Below are positions 1 through 9,763 of a stretch of DNA of 64,000 nt, piece after piece; within the stretch, counting starts at the first letter, position 1, and every line of letters begins with the position of its first letter. The stretch comes from a bacterium (GTDB taxonomy: Bacteria > Spirochaetota > Leptospiria > Leptospirales > Leptonemataceae), in contig JANSYA010000003.1 in NCBI GenBank assembly GCA_024742665.1, positions 186,001-250,000 of the forward strand. The letters run 5' to 3'. The notes under the pieces are model-generated. The model saw nothing but the letters and a program-made list of their open reading frames with translations. It was not told where the DNA came from and did not search any database. A program made the translations under genes and the position numbers.

Positions 1-1299
1 GGGAACTTCCGCCGGAATCACGCTTAAGTCTATATGCGGATTCACTTCAGCCCGCTTGAAATGCAGGTGCGGCGGCAGAGTTTTGTGTTTCAGACTCAGG
101 GCCACTTTGATCAGCCCCGCGATTCCGGCCGCCGTTTCCAGGTGACCGACGTTCGTCTTGACGGACCCTAAATACATTTTATTATTACGATCGCGATTCT
201 TACCGAAGACCGCGTTGAGCGCGTTGACTTCGATCGGATCGCCCAGGGCCGTACCGGTGCCGTGGGCTTCGATATAGGAGACCTGGTCCGGACGCACGCC
301 GGAATCTTCCAGCGCCGTACGAATCAGACTCTGCTGCGCGATGCCGTTGGGAACGGTGAAACCCTGGCTGGCCCCGCCGTGATTCACCGCCGATCCGCGC
401 ACAAGCGCCATGATATTATCGCCGTCGCGTAAAGCGTCCGACAATCGTTTCAGCACGACGATGCCGCAACCTTCGCCGCGGGAATATCCGTCGGCCGATG
501 CGGAAAATGTTTTACAGCGGCCGTCCGGCGAAATCGCAGTGGAGCGACTCAGCCACACGGTCATATTCGGCGTTACGATTAAGTGTACCCCGCCCGCGAG
601 GGCCAGCTCCGATTCGCCGCTGCGCAAACTCTGGCAGGCTTCGTGCACCGTCATCAGAGAAGAGGAGCAGGCGCCGTCTTTGACGACGCTGGGGCCCTGC
701 AATCCGAAGGCGTAGGAAATCCGCCCCGATATGGCGCTGAACAAAAGTCCGGTGCCGGTATAGGCGTTGATTCCAGTATGGTCGGCGGCCTTGAGTTCCA
801 GGTCGGCGTAGTCGTTCTGGCCGACGCCCATAAAAACACCGGTCCGCGATCCGGCGAGACTCTCCACGGGAATCCCGGCGTTTTCGAGGGCTTCGAATGC
901 GACCTCAAGCACCATTCGCTGCTGGGGATCCATGCTCTTCGCTTCGTTCGGCGAGATACCGAAAAAGCCCGCGTCAAATTGTTCGATTTCGTCCGCGTCC
1001 AGGAAAGCGCCGAACTTCGTATAGATTTTTCCCGCGGCGTCTTTATTCGCGTCGTAATATTCTTCGGCGTTCCATTTGCTGGCCGGCACTTCGCGAACGG
1101 CGTCGACTCCGTCTAACATCATCTTCCAAAAACTTTCGGGATCCCGGGCGCCGCCAGGCATCCGACAGCCTGCGCCGACGATCGCGATCGGCTCGACGCC
1201 GACGTACTCGATTCCATCGACCTTTTCGCGGATCGAACGCGCGAGTAACGCCAGCTTTAGCGGGCTGAGTTCTGATATTTGATTTGAAAGTTCGCTCAT
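1..1299 (-). CDS. modular type I polyketide synthase, N-terminal ketosynthase (runs off window)
   Basis: The open frame starts at ATG 1299 and has no stop before base 1, so about 433 residues are visible and the rest lies outside. Residues from about 35 are a beta-ketoacyl synthase beginning EPIAIVGAGCRMPGG. The catalytic Cys is Cys211, and the two His motifs EAHGTGT and NVGHLE are both present. The nucleophile context is KDGACSSS where most PKS have VDTACSSS. The first 30 residues (ISELSPLKLALLARSI and on) form a predicted amphipathic helix like the N-terminal docking helices of cyanobacterial and myxobacterial modules. An AGGAT ribosome site lies about 10 bases upstream. The gene follows the 2620-residue PKS by 34 bases on the same strand, so it is probably the next module of one assembly line. 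The product cannot be told from this part. Confidence 0.93.
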   Translation of the reverse strand, partial: MSELSNQISELSPLKLALLARSIREKVDGIEYVGVEPIAIVGAGCRMPGGARDPESFWKMMLDGVDAVREVPASKWNAEEYYDANKDAAGKIYTKFGAFLDADEIEQFDAGFFGISPNEAKSMDPQQRMVLEVAFEALENAGIPVESLAGSRTGVFMGVGQNDYADLELKAADHTGINAYTGTGLLFSAISGRISYAFGLQGPSVVKDGACSSSLMTVHEACQSLRSGESELALAGGVHLIVTPNMTVWLSRSTAISPDGRCKTFSASADGYSRGEGCGIVVLKRLSDALRDGDNIMALVRGSAVNHGGASQGFTVPNGIAQQSLIRTALEDSGVRPDQVSYIEAHGTGTALGDPIEVNALNAVFGKNRDRNNKMYLGSVKTNVGHLETAAGIAGLIKVALSLKHKTLPPHLHFKRAEVNPHIDLSVIPAEVP

Positions 1300-1333
1300 A
1301 CTCTATATTATCCTGATCGATTCTGAATTTTTG

Positions 1334-4300
1334 TTAGTTTCCCATCAACTCCGCGAGCGCGTCGTCGTCGGAGATTTCTCCGAGTCCCGCAACCATACCC
1401 TCGACACCTTCCCCCGCGACCGGTGCCGCCACCTTGCTCGCAGCCGGCCGGGCGGGTTTCGCGACGGGCCGCGCCGCATCCAGGGGCGCCTGTCGCTCTG
1501 GCGCAGGCGCTGCTTCGGCTTTCGTTTGCGGCTCCGCCTGTCTTTCGACTTCTACTTCCGATTCGGATTCCGATTCCGAGGCCTGATCCGCATCGTCGAA
1601 GACCAGAGCTTCATCGATCAGATAGTCGGCCAGAATTTCAGCGTTGGGATAATCGAAGGCCATTGTCGAAGGCAAAGTGGTTTCGAGATTCGCCTGCAGG
1701 CGGTTTCGCAATTCCACAGTCATCAACGAGTCCAGGCCCATCTCTTTGAATCCACGCGATGTATCCAGCGCCGACGGATTCATCCCCAGGATTTTCGCCA
1801 GTTGAGCGCGCACATGGTCGAAGACCATCCGACGTCGGGCGACAGGCTGCGTTTCGCGCAGTTCATCCAGAAAGCCGCGCCCGACATTGGCCGCCGTGGC
1901 CTCGCCGCCTCCGTCTATGCGAACCAGATTCGTGAAAAAATTCGGCGTCTGAGCGGGGAACTGCTCCAGAAAACGAGACCAGTTCATATGAATCACGCCC
2001 GCTTCGGGGACTCCGCTGGCCAGCAGTCGGCGCATGGCAAGCAGACCGGTCCGCGGCGGCAAGGGATCGATGCCCGCTCGCAGCAGGTCCGCTTCTAAAT
2101 CGGCGACCATCCCGACGTCCGCCCAGGGTCCCCAGTGAATGCTCAGGCCCGGTAGTCCTCGACTCTGGCGATGGTGCGCAAGAGCGTCCATGAACGCGTT
2201 CGCCGCGGAATAATTACTTTGACCGCGCAAACCGAGCAAGGACGCGATCGAAGAAAACATTACATAAAAGTCCAGGGGATCCTGCGCCGTATGTTTATGC
2301 AGATAAAAGGCGCCGGCGACCTTCGATTGCATTACGGTTTCAAAGCGTTCCCAGGATTGTTGTGCGAGCGCCGCGTCATCGAGAATCCCCGCCGCGTGGA
2401 TGATTCCGCGCAGGGGCGCCACGTCCTTACGAATATCGTTTAATATGCGAACGACGTCTTCTTCCCGGGAAACGTCTCCTTTCAGAACGGTGATCCGCGT
2501 TCCGGTGCTCTGACTGATTTCATCCAGTTGGGACTGGACTTCCGGCGACGCTCCGCGGCGACCACTCAAAACAATGTTGCCGGCGCCCTGCTCCGCCAGA
2601 TCGCGCGCGAATAATAAACCAAGATCCCCGAGGCCCCCGGAAATCAAATAGGCGCCGTCCGCCCGCAATCCCGAAAAGCCCGGCTCTTCAACCGGAGATT
2701 CCGACGGGCGACGTACAACGACCTTACCGATGTGTTTCCCGTTCGCCATATAACGAAAGGCGTCCGCAGCGTCGGCGAATTCGCGCAGGGGCAGCGGTTG
2801 CAAATTGCGCGCTTCGAATTCTTCCGAAAGCTGCAACAACATCGACTGAATTAAATCCGAATTCGAATCCGCGATCTCCATCAAATCGATTAGAAAGTAC
2901 GAGACTCGTTTTTTAATTCGGTGAACTTCTTTCGCGCTAAGAACGTCTTTTTTTCCGATTTCGAGATAACGTCCGCCATCGCGAAGCAAAGAAATGTTCT
3001 TTGGAATAAACTCACCCGACAGAGAATTCAAAACGACGTCAACGCCTTCGCCGTTGGTCGCCGTGCGAATTTCGTCGACGAAGTCGAGGGTGCGAGAATT
3101 GAAGATGTGTTTCACTCCCAGCGATTTCAAATATTCCTTTTTCTCTTCGGTACTGCAGGTCGCGTAAATTTCCGCGCCGGCGAGTTTCGCCAGTTGAATC
3201 GCCGCGAGCCCCACTCCGCCCGCGGCCGAATGGATCAGCACCCGATCGCGATCCGTAATCCGCGCCAGATGAAACAATGAATAGTAACAGGTTAAGAATA
3301 CGGCCGGTATGGTCGCCGATTCTACAAAGCTCAGGTGGGCCGGTTTCTTCACGAGTAGATCCGCGGGAACGCGAACGTACGAAGCGAAACAGGGCTCCGG
3401 GCTGATCGCGATCACTTCGTCGCCTACATGAAAGTCTTCCACGTTTTCGCCGATCGCCGCGATACGTCCGGCGCATTCCACGCCAAAGGGTACAGTCCCG
3501 CCCGGATACATATCCATCGCCGACAGGACGTCCCGAAAGTTGACTCCGGTCGCTTCGACTTCGATTTCAACCTCGCCCGGCGCCGGTAGCGTTCTTTTCT
3601 GGGGACGTAAAAATAGATTGTCCAGAACCCCACGCTCGCGTGAATCGAGCACAACCGGCCGGGCCGGGCCCGCCGCGTCCTGGTTCGCCTGGTTCGAGCT
3701 CCGGGAGTTCCCGCTTACAGACGAATCCGAAGTCGCCGTTGAATTCAAAACGGTCCGCACGAGACGCTGCACGTATCTTTTTCCGCCGCGATAGCCGACG
3801 CACAGATCGTCGCCGCTCACACTCAGTTCCCGCGCGATCACAGTCCCCGCAAGATCATCCGCGGGGTCCAGATCGATTCGCAGGCATTTGATTTCGCTGA
3901 TTTCTTTTTCGATTACAGCGGCGCAGCCCCATAGAGTGGCCTGCTCCGGAGCGGGGAAACCGACTCCGTATTGGACCGGTTGCGCGCCCCGCGTGATTAC
4001 GTTGAGCTGCGGCTTCGCGGAGTGCTCGGCGACAGCCTGGGCCAGCGCGAGTAAAGTGCCCGCGCTCAATTTTTGCGTTTCCTGCCAGTTGCCAATCGCT
4101 TCCAGCACCTCACCGGCAAAACAGCCCCACAAAAAGACGATCTGTGAAATTTCACCGGCACTCGAAGCATCGCTTAACAATCGCTCGCAGGATTCGCGAT
4201 CGGCGACAGGCAGAGTGCATTCAGCGTCCGAATAGCTGTATTCCGGCCCGGGTCGCACCATACAAATCGAAGCCGAGTCTTCAACTGATCCCGCCAGTTG

Positions 4301-7300
4301 CCCGGCGATACCAGTCTGATCGGCGAAGACTAAAATCCGACCGGCGGCGATATTCGCTCCCCTGGTATCGGCAGGCGTCAAAGCGGCTTCAATCCATTCG
4401 GGTTCGTATAGCCAGTCTTCCAGTTCCCGGCCGGAAATTTGAACCAGTCCGGCGCGACTCATCGTCCGCAGCTGTAGACCATCGATAAAACCGACAGAGG
4501 CTCCGTCCTGATCCTGGAGATAGACCTGGCATTCTATGGATTCAGCCTGGTCGCCCGCCACCAGATGGATTCGGCCAACCGTGTCAGCGTGCAATAAGGC
4601 TAACCTGCGCGCCGACTCAGGTACGAAAATCAGTCCAGCAGAACCGCGGTCCTGCATACACAATACATTCGCCAGCTGCAGAATAGCGTCCATGGCCGCG
4701 GCCGAACGATACGGATCCGAAACCACTCCGAGTTCGGCCGTCGCTTCGCCCGCACCGAAGGCCGCGGATTCGATCGCGCGCAGGGACGCGGGAACGGAAT
4801 ATCCCTGATCGCTCAAAAAAGAATACAACTCTTCGCCGGAAAGCTCCCGCGTTGTTTCTGCCGCACTCTCGGGGACCGCCGGATTCAGCTCCGTGCCGAT
4901 GCCGGGATACTCGATCGTGCACGAAAAATTTCGAAACCACTTCGCCGGAGCGTCGCCGTCGGTGAGACTTGCGTCATAGGCACGCGCCAGGCTTTGTTTC
5001 TCGTCATCGCCGGTCAGAAGGATTTGATGGTTCGCTCCTGATTCATCGCCAATGCGCGCGAGACGGCTGAAGCTCAGGTCCGTTAAGTGGATCGCGCCGG
5101 ATTCGGTTTCCCGAAGCGCGGCCGCGAGCACGCCGTCCAGAGTCACCATGGGAGAAAGCACCGGTAAATCCAACCAGGACAGCCCCAGATCTTCGCCGGC
5201 CAGGTGCGCTTCAAATATCGGCTGGGCCGTTTCCAATTTGCGCTGGAGCATCGGGTGCGAATCGCCGGCACCGGCGGCCTGGATTTCGCGGCCGCCGCTC
5301 AGCTTCGGCGGATCGATCCAGAAACGTTCGGTCTGCCAGGCGTAAGCCGGCAAACGCACGCAGCGTCCCGTCTCGACCCACTCAACGGCGGCATCTTCCT
5401 GGTCAGTCGCCTTCGCGCTTGTGTTTGTATTCGCGGCTACGCTGTACATCCGACGCCAGTCAATCGGATAGCCGCTGACAAAGAGCGCGCCCAGATTTCC
5501 CAGCAAAGTCAGGTGCTCGGGCTGATTGCGGCGCAGGGAAGGAATCGCGTGGCCGGCGTGTTCCGCCTGCTCGAGACACTGCAACATATACGCGGACAGC
5601 ACCGGATGCGGTCCGATTTCTATAAAGACGTCGAAGTCATTTTCAATCAGCGTGTCGATGGCGGTCGCAAACAACACGCCCTGTCGAATATTTTCGCCCC
5701 AGTATTCTGCGCCGTACGCCGCTTCGTCAGCCAGTTCACCGGTCACAGTCGAAACGATCGGCACGCGCGGCGCTTTTGTTTGCAGGCCCTGCATCTGCTC
5801 GTTCATCTGCTGTTTGAACGGCTCCATCTGCGGGCTGTGAAAGGCGTAGTTCACGGGCAGCATCTTTTGATAGATACCGGCCGCTTCGACCTTCTTTAAG
5901 ACTTCTTCGAGCGCCGCGGTCTCACCGGAGAGCACCGTTGAGTTCGGGCTGTTCGCCGCGCCGATTGCGAGGCGGTCTTCGTAGCCGGCGATAAATTCCC
6001 GCGCTCGATCGAGGGGCGCTTCGATCGCGGCCATTTTGCCGAGACCGGTCGCGTCCTGCATCAAACGCCCGCGGTGATAGATTACGCGCACGGCGTCCTC
6101 AAGCGAAAGCTTTCCGCTCACGTGAGCCGCCGCGACTTCGCCCACGCTGTGCCCGGTGATCGCATCCGGCTGCACGCCCCACGACTGCCACAGCTCCGCG
6201 AGCCCTACCTGTAAAGCGAAGATCGCCGGCTGCGCGATGCGCGTCTCGCTCATCTTGCTCTTTTCTTCGTCGGCCCGGAGTTCGTCCAGCAGGCTCCAGC
6301 CGGCTTCTTGTTCAAGCAGGCGATCGATCTCTTCGACTTTCGCGCGAAAGATCGGTTCTTTTTCCAGCAGCTCGCGACCCATCGCCCACCACTGGGGCCC
6401 CTGGCCGCTGAAGACGAAAGCCAGGCGGGGTTTGCCGCTGTGTATTTTCAGAGGCGGTATTTGCGACTCGGCGCGAGCGCGATCGAAGTCGACAGGCACG
6501 CCCGCCGCGCTCAAGGATTGAATCGTAGCGCCGAGGCGGTTCAGAGAGTCTTCGTCTTTACGTAAACTTGAGATGGCGAAACCTTTATTCTGATGACCGC
6601 GAATTGTTTCCTGCACGGACACCGTCACAATCGGATGCGGGCTGATTTCCAGGAAAACCGGAACGTCATCGTAGAATATGGCGTCGATGGCGCTCGCAAA
6701 GAGCACCGGACGACGCAGATTTTCCCAGAAATAATCCGCGTCGAGCCCGCTCGCTGCCGTTTCAAAGGGCGAGCCGTACGTCGCCGAATAAAACGGAATA
6801 TTCGCTCGCTGGGGTTTCAAATCGGCGAGTTCGCTTAAGAGCCTGTCCTTTAACGGATCCATTTGCGCGCTGTGCACGGCCGCGCCCGTATTGACTTTGC
6901 GCGCGAAGACGCCGCGCTCTTCCAGCTCCGCCACCAGTTGATCGACGGCCGCCGGCTCGCCGGAAACCACCGAAGCCTCCGGACTCGATTCGATCGCGGC
7001 GACAAGCCCCTGCGCGCCGTCTCCGGCGAGCTTCTGATTTTCCAGCTCCGCTTCGGTCGCCTCGAAGGAAAGACCGACTAATGCCATCGCGCCTTTGCCG
7101 TTGGTTTCGTGAACAAGCTTACCCTGAGTTACAATTACGCGAATCGCATCTTCGAGAGAAAGAGCGCCCGAAGCCCATGCGGCGGCGGCTTCGCCGATCG
7201 AATGACCGACGACAGCGGCCGGGCGAATGCCCAGAGATTTCAGATATTCGGTTACAGCGACCTGGATCGAAAAGATCGCCGGCCACATAACGTCGATGTC

Positions 7301-9196
7301 GTTCAGGCGCGAACCGTCCGACTCCGAGCGCGAGATCTCTTCGATCACAGACCAGCCCGCGAGCGCTTGAATACCGCGATCGCATTCCTGCATCAGCACG
7401 CGAAAGACTTCTTCGCGCTCGAGCAAATCGCGGCCCATGTCGATCCACTGCGAACCCTGGCCCGAATAGACGAAGGCCGCCGTGCGAATCGGAGGCGCCT
7501 CGTACTTAAAGGCGATCTGCGCCGACTGCAGGCCGGGACGTTCTTCTTCGGCCAGAAAAGCCTCCAGTCCCTCGACCAGTTCTTCGCGCGTGCGACCGGC
7601 CACCGACAGGCGATGTTCATGTAGATTGCGACGAACGCTCAGCGTATAGCAGATGTCCGCCAGGGCGACCGCGTCTTCCGATGTTTCGTTGATGAATGCG
7701 ATGTATTTTTCAGCCAGGCCCCGCAGAGCCGGGACGCTGCGCGCCGTGAGATTCAAAACGTGGCCTTCGCTTTCCGTATCGCTTTGCTTCGCGGAGCCGC
7801 CGCGAGACTCAAGCGGCGATTCAGCCAGCACAATATGCGCGTTAGTGCCGCTGATACCGAAAGAGTTCACGCCGGCGTAGTGCACCTGGCCATCGTCCGG
7901 CAATTCGCTTAACTCGGTAGGAATTTCGATCGGCAGCAGATGAAAGGGAATATTCGGATTGGGCGCATTAAAATGCAAACTTGCGGGCACCGCGCCTTTG
8001 TCGAGAGCCAGCGTCGCCTTCAGCAATCCGCCGATGCCCGCCGCCGCTTCCATGTGGCCGATATTCGTTTTGACCGAACCAATCAGCAGCGGGCGATCTT
8101 TGGGGCGGTCTTCGCAGAGCACATTCGCCAGAGCGCGGACTTCGACCGGGTCTCCGCGTTTGGTGCCGGTTCCGTGGGCCTCTACGAATCGCACTTCCCG
8201 GGGATCGACGCCAGCGCTCTTATACGCCGAACGCAGCATCGCTTCCTGACCGCGAATCCCCGGCGTGCCGAAAGACCCGCTGCTTTTGCCGTCGTTGTTG
8301 ATCGCGCTGCCGCGAATCACAGCGTAGATCGGATCCCGATCGGCCAGGGCCGCGCTCAGTTTTTTTAATACAACCAGCCCGACGCCTTCGCTGCGCACAT
8401 AGCCGGAACCGGTCGCGTCGCCGAAACGGCAGCGGCCGTCGGTCGCCATCATACGGCTCTGGCTGTAGGCGATCGTAATCTGCGGCTGCAGCAAAAGATT
8501 CACGCCGCCAGCCAGGGCCAGCTCGCAGTCGCCGTTGCGTATCGCCTGGCAGGCCAGGTGCACTGTCACCAGCGAACTGGAACAGGCGGTGTCGACTGCA
8601 AGGCTCGGACCGTCCAGTCCCAGAACGAACGAGAGCCGACCCGCCGCGGTGTAGCGACCGGTTCCCTGGGTCCGATAGAAATCGATGTGGCCGGGGTCGG
8701 AAAATAGAAAGTCTTCGTAATCGCTGCCCCACATGCCGACGTATACGCCGGTGCGTTTACCGCGCATTAGCTCGGGGGTTTGCCCGCCGTCTTCGAGCGC
8801 TTCATACGCGGTTTGCAAGAGCAGCCTTTGCTGCGGATCGATGGCGGCCGCTTCCCGCGGTGACACTCCGAAAAACGCGGCGTCGAAGCCGGCGACATCG
8901 TCGATGAAACCGCCCCAGCGCGCGTAAGTCTTGCCCGCCTGCGGCTCCGGATCGTACCACTGGCTGAGCTTCCAGCGACTTTCCGGTACTTCGCTGATCA
9001 CATCCGAACCGGACTTCAGCAGTTGCCACAGGTCGGCGGGATCGGCCGCGCCGCCCGGCAACCTGCATCCGATCCCCAGAATCGCGATCGGCTCCGTCGC
9101 GGGACGGGCCATGATGCCGGCCGCGTGTTTCGCGGTATCGGCTGAGTCTGTCTGGTTGGTTCGTTGCATGGGAAGTTCTCTATTTGTCGGCTTCAT
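1334..9196 (-). CDS. type I polyketide synthase module KS-AT-AT-DH(degenerate)-ER-KR-ACP
   Basis: A 2620-residue single-module synthase that would extend and reduce an acyl chain. KS: about residues 35-460, Cys205 in VDTACSSS, with EAHGTGT and KTNIGHME. There are two AT domains in tandem, with GHSIG at Ser666 and GHSVG at Ser1017. AT2 carries an AFHS motif as in malonyl-specific ATs; AT1 has the unusual AVHS. The DH (about 1300-1580) has Leu1344 where the catalytic His should be, while Asp1503 of the second motif is kept. ER: about 1875-2160, with GGVGLAAIQLAK. KR: about 2180-2370, catalytic Tyr2329, with an LDD motif typical of B-type KRs. ACP: Ser2490 in GLDSL. A low-complexity linker then leads to an acidic tail (ISDDDALAELMGN) that may be a docking peptide for the downstream PKS. 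Start: ATG 9196 or in-frame ATG 9169, which has GAGAA upstream. Confidence 0.95.
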   Translation of the reverse strand: MKPTNRELPMQRTNQTDSADTAKHAAGIMARPATEPIAILGIGCRLPGGAADPADLWQLLKSGSDVISEVPESRWKLSQWYDPEPQAGKTYARWGGFIDDVAGFDAAFFGVSPREAAAIDPQQRLLLQTAYEALEDGGQTPELMRGKRTGVYVGMWGSDYEDFLFSDPGHIDFYRTQGTGRYTAAGRLSFVLGLDGPSLAVDTACSSSLVTVHLACQAIRNGDCELALAGGVNLLLQPQITIAYSQSRMMATDGRCRFGDATGSGYVRSEGVGLVVLKKLSAALADRDPIYAVIRGSAINNDGKSSGSFGTPGIRGQEAMLRSAYKSAGVDPREVRFVEAHGTGTKRGDPVEVRALANVLCEDRPKDRPLLIGSVKTNIGHMEAAAGIGGLLKATLALDKGAVPASLHFNAPNPNIPFHLLPIEIPTELSELPDDGQVHYAGVNSFGISGTNAHIVLAESPLESRGGSAKQSDTESEGHVLNLTARSVPALRGLAEKYIAFINETSEDAVALADICYTLSVRRNLHEHRLSVAGRTREELVEGLEAFLAEEERPGLQSAQIAFKYEAPPIRTAAFVYSGQGSQWIDMGRDLLEREEVFRVLMQECDRGIQALAGWSVIEEISRSESDGSRLNDIDVMWPAIFSIQVAVTEYLKSLGIRPAAVVGHSIGEAAAAWASGALSLEDAIRVIVTQGKLVHETNGKGAMALVGLSFEATEAELENQKLAGDGAQGLVAAIESSPEASVVSGEPAAVDQLVAELEERGVFARKVNTGAAVHSAQMDPLKDRLLSELADLKPQRANIPFYSATYGSPFETAASGLDADYFWENLRRPVLFASAIDAIFYDDVPVFLEISPHPIVTVSVQETIRGHQNKGFAISSLRKDEDSLNRLGATIQSLSAAGVPVDFDRARAESQIPPLKIHSGKPRLAFVFSGQGPQWWAMGRELLEKEPIFRAKVEEIDRLLEQEAGWSLLDELRADEEKSKMSETRIAQPAIFALQVGLAELWQSWGVQPDAITGHSVGEVAAAHVSGKLSLEDAVRVIYHRGRLMQDATGLGKMAAIEAPLDRAREFIAGYEDRLAIGAANSPNSTVLSGETAALEEVLKKVEAAGIYQKMLPVNYAFHSPQMEPFKQQMNEQMQGLQTKAPRVPIVSTVTGELADEAAYGAEYWGENIRQGVLFATAIDTLIENDFDVFIEIGPHPVLSAYMLQCLEQAEHAGHAIPSLRRNQPEHLTLLGNLGALFVSGYPIDWRRMYSVAANTNTSAKATDQEDAAVEWVETGRCVRLPAYAWQTERFWIDPPKLSGGREIQAAGAGDSHPMLQRKLETAQPIFEAHLAGEDLGLSWLDLPVLSPMVTLDGVLAAALRETESGAIHLTDLSFSRLARIGDESGANHQILLTGDDEKQSLARAYDASLTDGDAPAKWFRNFSCTIEYPGIGTELNPAVPESAAETTRELSGEELYSFLSDQGYSVPASLRAIESAAFGAGEATAELGVVSDPYRSAAAMDAILQLANVLCMQDRGSAGLIFVPESARRLALLHADTVGRIHLVAGDQAESIECQVYLQDQDGASVGFIDGLQLRTMSRAGLVQISGRELEDWLYEPEWIEAALTPADTRGANIAAGRILVFADQTGIAGQLAGSVEDSASICMVRPGPEYSYSDAECTLPVADRESCERLLSDASSAGEISQIVFLWGCFAGEVLEAIGNWQETQKLSAGTLLALAQAVAEHSAKPQLNVITRGAQPVQYGVGFPAPEQATLWGCAAVIEKEISEIKCLRIDLDPADDLAGTVIARELSVSGDDLCVGYRGGKRYVQRLVRTVLNSTATSDSSVSGNSRSSNQANQDAAGPARPVVLDSRERGVLDNLFLRPQKRTLPAPGEVEIEVEATGVNFRDVLSAMDMYPGGTVPFGVECAGRIAAIGENVEDFHVGDEVIAISPEPCFASYVRVPADLLVKKPAHLSFVESATIPAVFLTCYYSLFHLARITDRDRVLIHSAAGGVGLAAIQLAKLAGAEIYATCSTEEKKEYLKSLGVKHIFNSRTLDFVDEIRTATNGEGVDVVLNSLSGEFIPKNISLLRDGGRYLEIGKKDVLSAKEVHRIKKRVSYFLIDLMEIADSNSDLIQSMLLQLSEEFEARNLQPLPLREFADAADAFRYMANGKHIGKVVVRRPSESPVEEPGFSGLRADGAYLISGGLGDLGLLFARDLAEQGAGNIVLSGRRGASPEVQSQLDEISQSTGTRITVLKGDVSREEDVVRILNDIRKDVAPLRGIIHAAGILDDAALAQQSWERFETVMQSKVAGAFYLHKHTAQDPLDFYVMFSSIASLLGLRGQSNYSAANAFMDALAHHRQSRGLPGLSIHWGPWADVGMVADLEADLLRAGIDPLPPRTGLLAMRRLLASGVPEAGVIHMNWSRFLEQFPAQTPNFFTNLVRIDGGGEATAANVGRGFLDELRETQPVARRRMVFDHVRAQLAKILGMNPSALDTSRGFKEMGLDSLMTVELRNRLQANLETTLPSTMAFDYPNAEILADYLIDEALVFDDADQASESESESEVEVERQAEPQTKAEAAPAPERQAPLDAARPVAKPARPAASKVAAPVAGEGVEGMVAGLGEISDDDALAELMGN

Positions 9197-9418
9197 TATT
9201 TCTCAAGGGTGCTTTTCGCCGCCGCTCTTATTTCATTCGCGCGACGGCCAGGAGACGAAAAAGTTCGCGAAATCGACTATGGTTCCAATACCTTGCGCGC
9301 TGCGTAAAAGTGTTTGCGGAGCGAAACATAAGCGGCGAAAGAACGAGCACGCGTCGCCGGGCGAAGCTCGCAAGGAGGATGATACTATCAAAACTGCTGA
9401 AACCAAAATTCAAAAGCG

Positions 9419-9447
9419 GATATAGCATTTTCGAGCGAAACGATCAA
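9419..9447 (-). promoter_or_regulatory. candidate sigma70-type promoter of the PKS operon
   Basis: On the minus strand, TTGATC (9447-9442) and TATATC (9424-9419) are separated by 17 bases in the AT-rich stretch upstream of the PKS genes. Each box matches consensus at four of six positions. The site is about 220 bases upstream of the PKS start codon, so a long leader would follow. This is a pattern match only. Confidence 0.3.
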
Positions 9448-9700
9448 GCGTTTGTAAAAACTTTATTAAGTTTATGATCAGTAACTATTAAGACGGCAGA
9501 CCGGAAGCCCCAAAATTTCAAGTACTAATTTTTACTAATCAAGAACTGATTGCAACTGCGCCGGCGGGACGAAGGCGTGTACCAATTTCAGCGGTTTGCG
9601 CTGGCCTGTCGGAAGGCAAAGCGGGGCTGGAGAGATTTCGGAGGGGCAAGAGGAACCGGCGCGGCACGGCCCCCTTGCCCCTCGATGAATGAGAGCCGTA

Positions 9701-9737
9701 CAAATAAAACGGCCGGCCTGAAATTCAGGCCGGCCGT
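9701..9737 (-). terminator. rho-independent terminator of the Cys-rich protein gene
   Basis: A perfect inverted repeat, ACGGCCGGCCTGAA against TTCAGGCCGGCCGT, lies at 9709-9737. Read on the minus strand it is followed by TTTTATTTG (9709-9701). It starts about 27 bases past the stop codon of the minus-strand gene ending at 9764, as expected for an intrinsic terminator. Confidence 0.85.
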
Positions 9738-9763
9738 GCGCGACTTGCGAAGATTGCAGAGTC

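Larger units (their letters stand above)
9197..9763. other. intergenic region between PKS operon and Cys-rich protein gene
   Basis: About 570 bases with no convincing gene. The part from about 9380 to 9545 is clearly AT-rich compared with its surroundings and contains the candidate PKS promoter and two TACTAAT direct repeats near 9520-9535. The right end holds the terminator of the Cys-rich protein gene. The open frames crossing this region are rich in Arg and Ser and look like chance translations. Confidence 0.6.

Noticed and set aside
1331..9068. Many open frames antisense to or inside the PKS genes
   Set aside because: They mirror the codon periodicity of the PKS frames and contain no domain; they are shadows.
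9184..9477. Open frame on the plus strand upstream of the PKS operon
   Set aside because: Its translation is Arg/Ser-rich with no recognisable pattern, has no ribosome site, and crosses the AT-rich control region.
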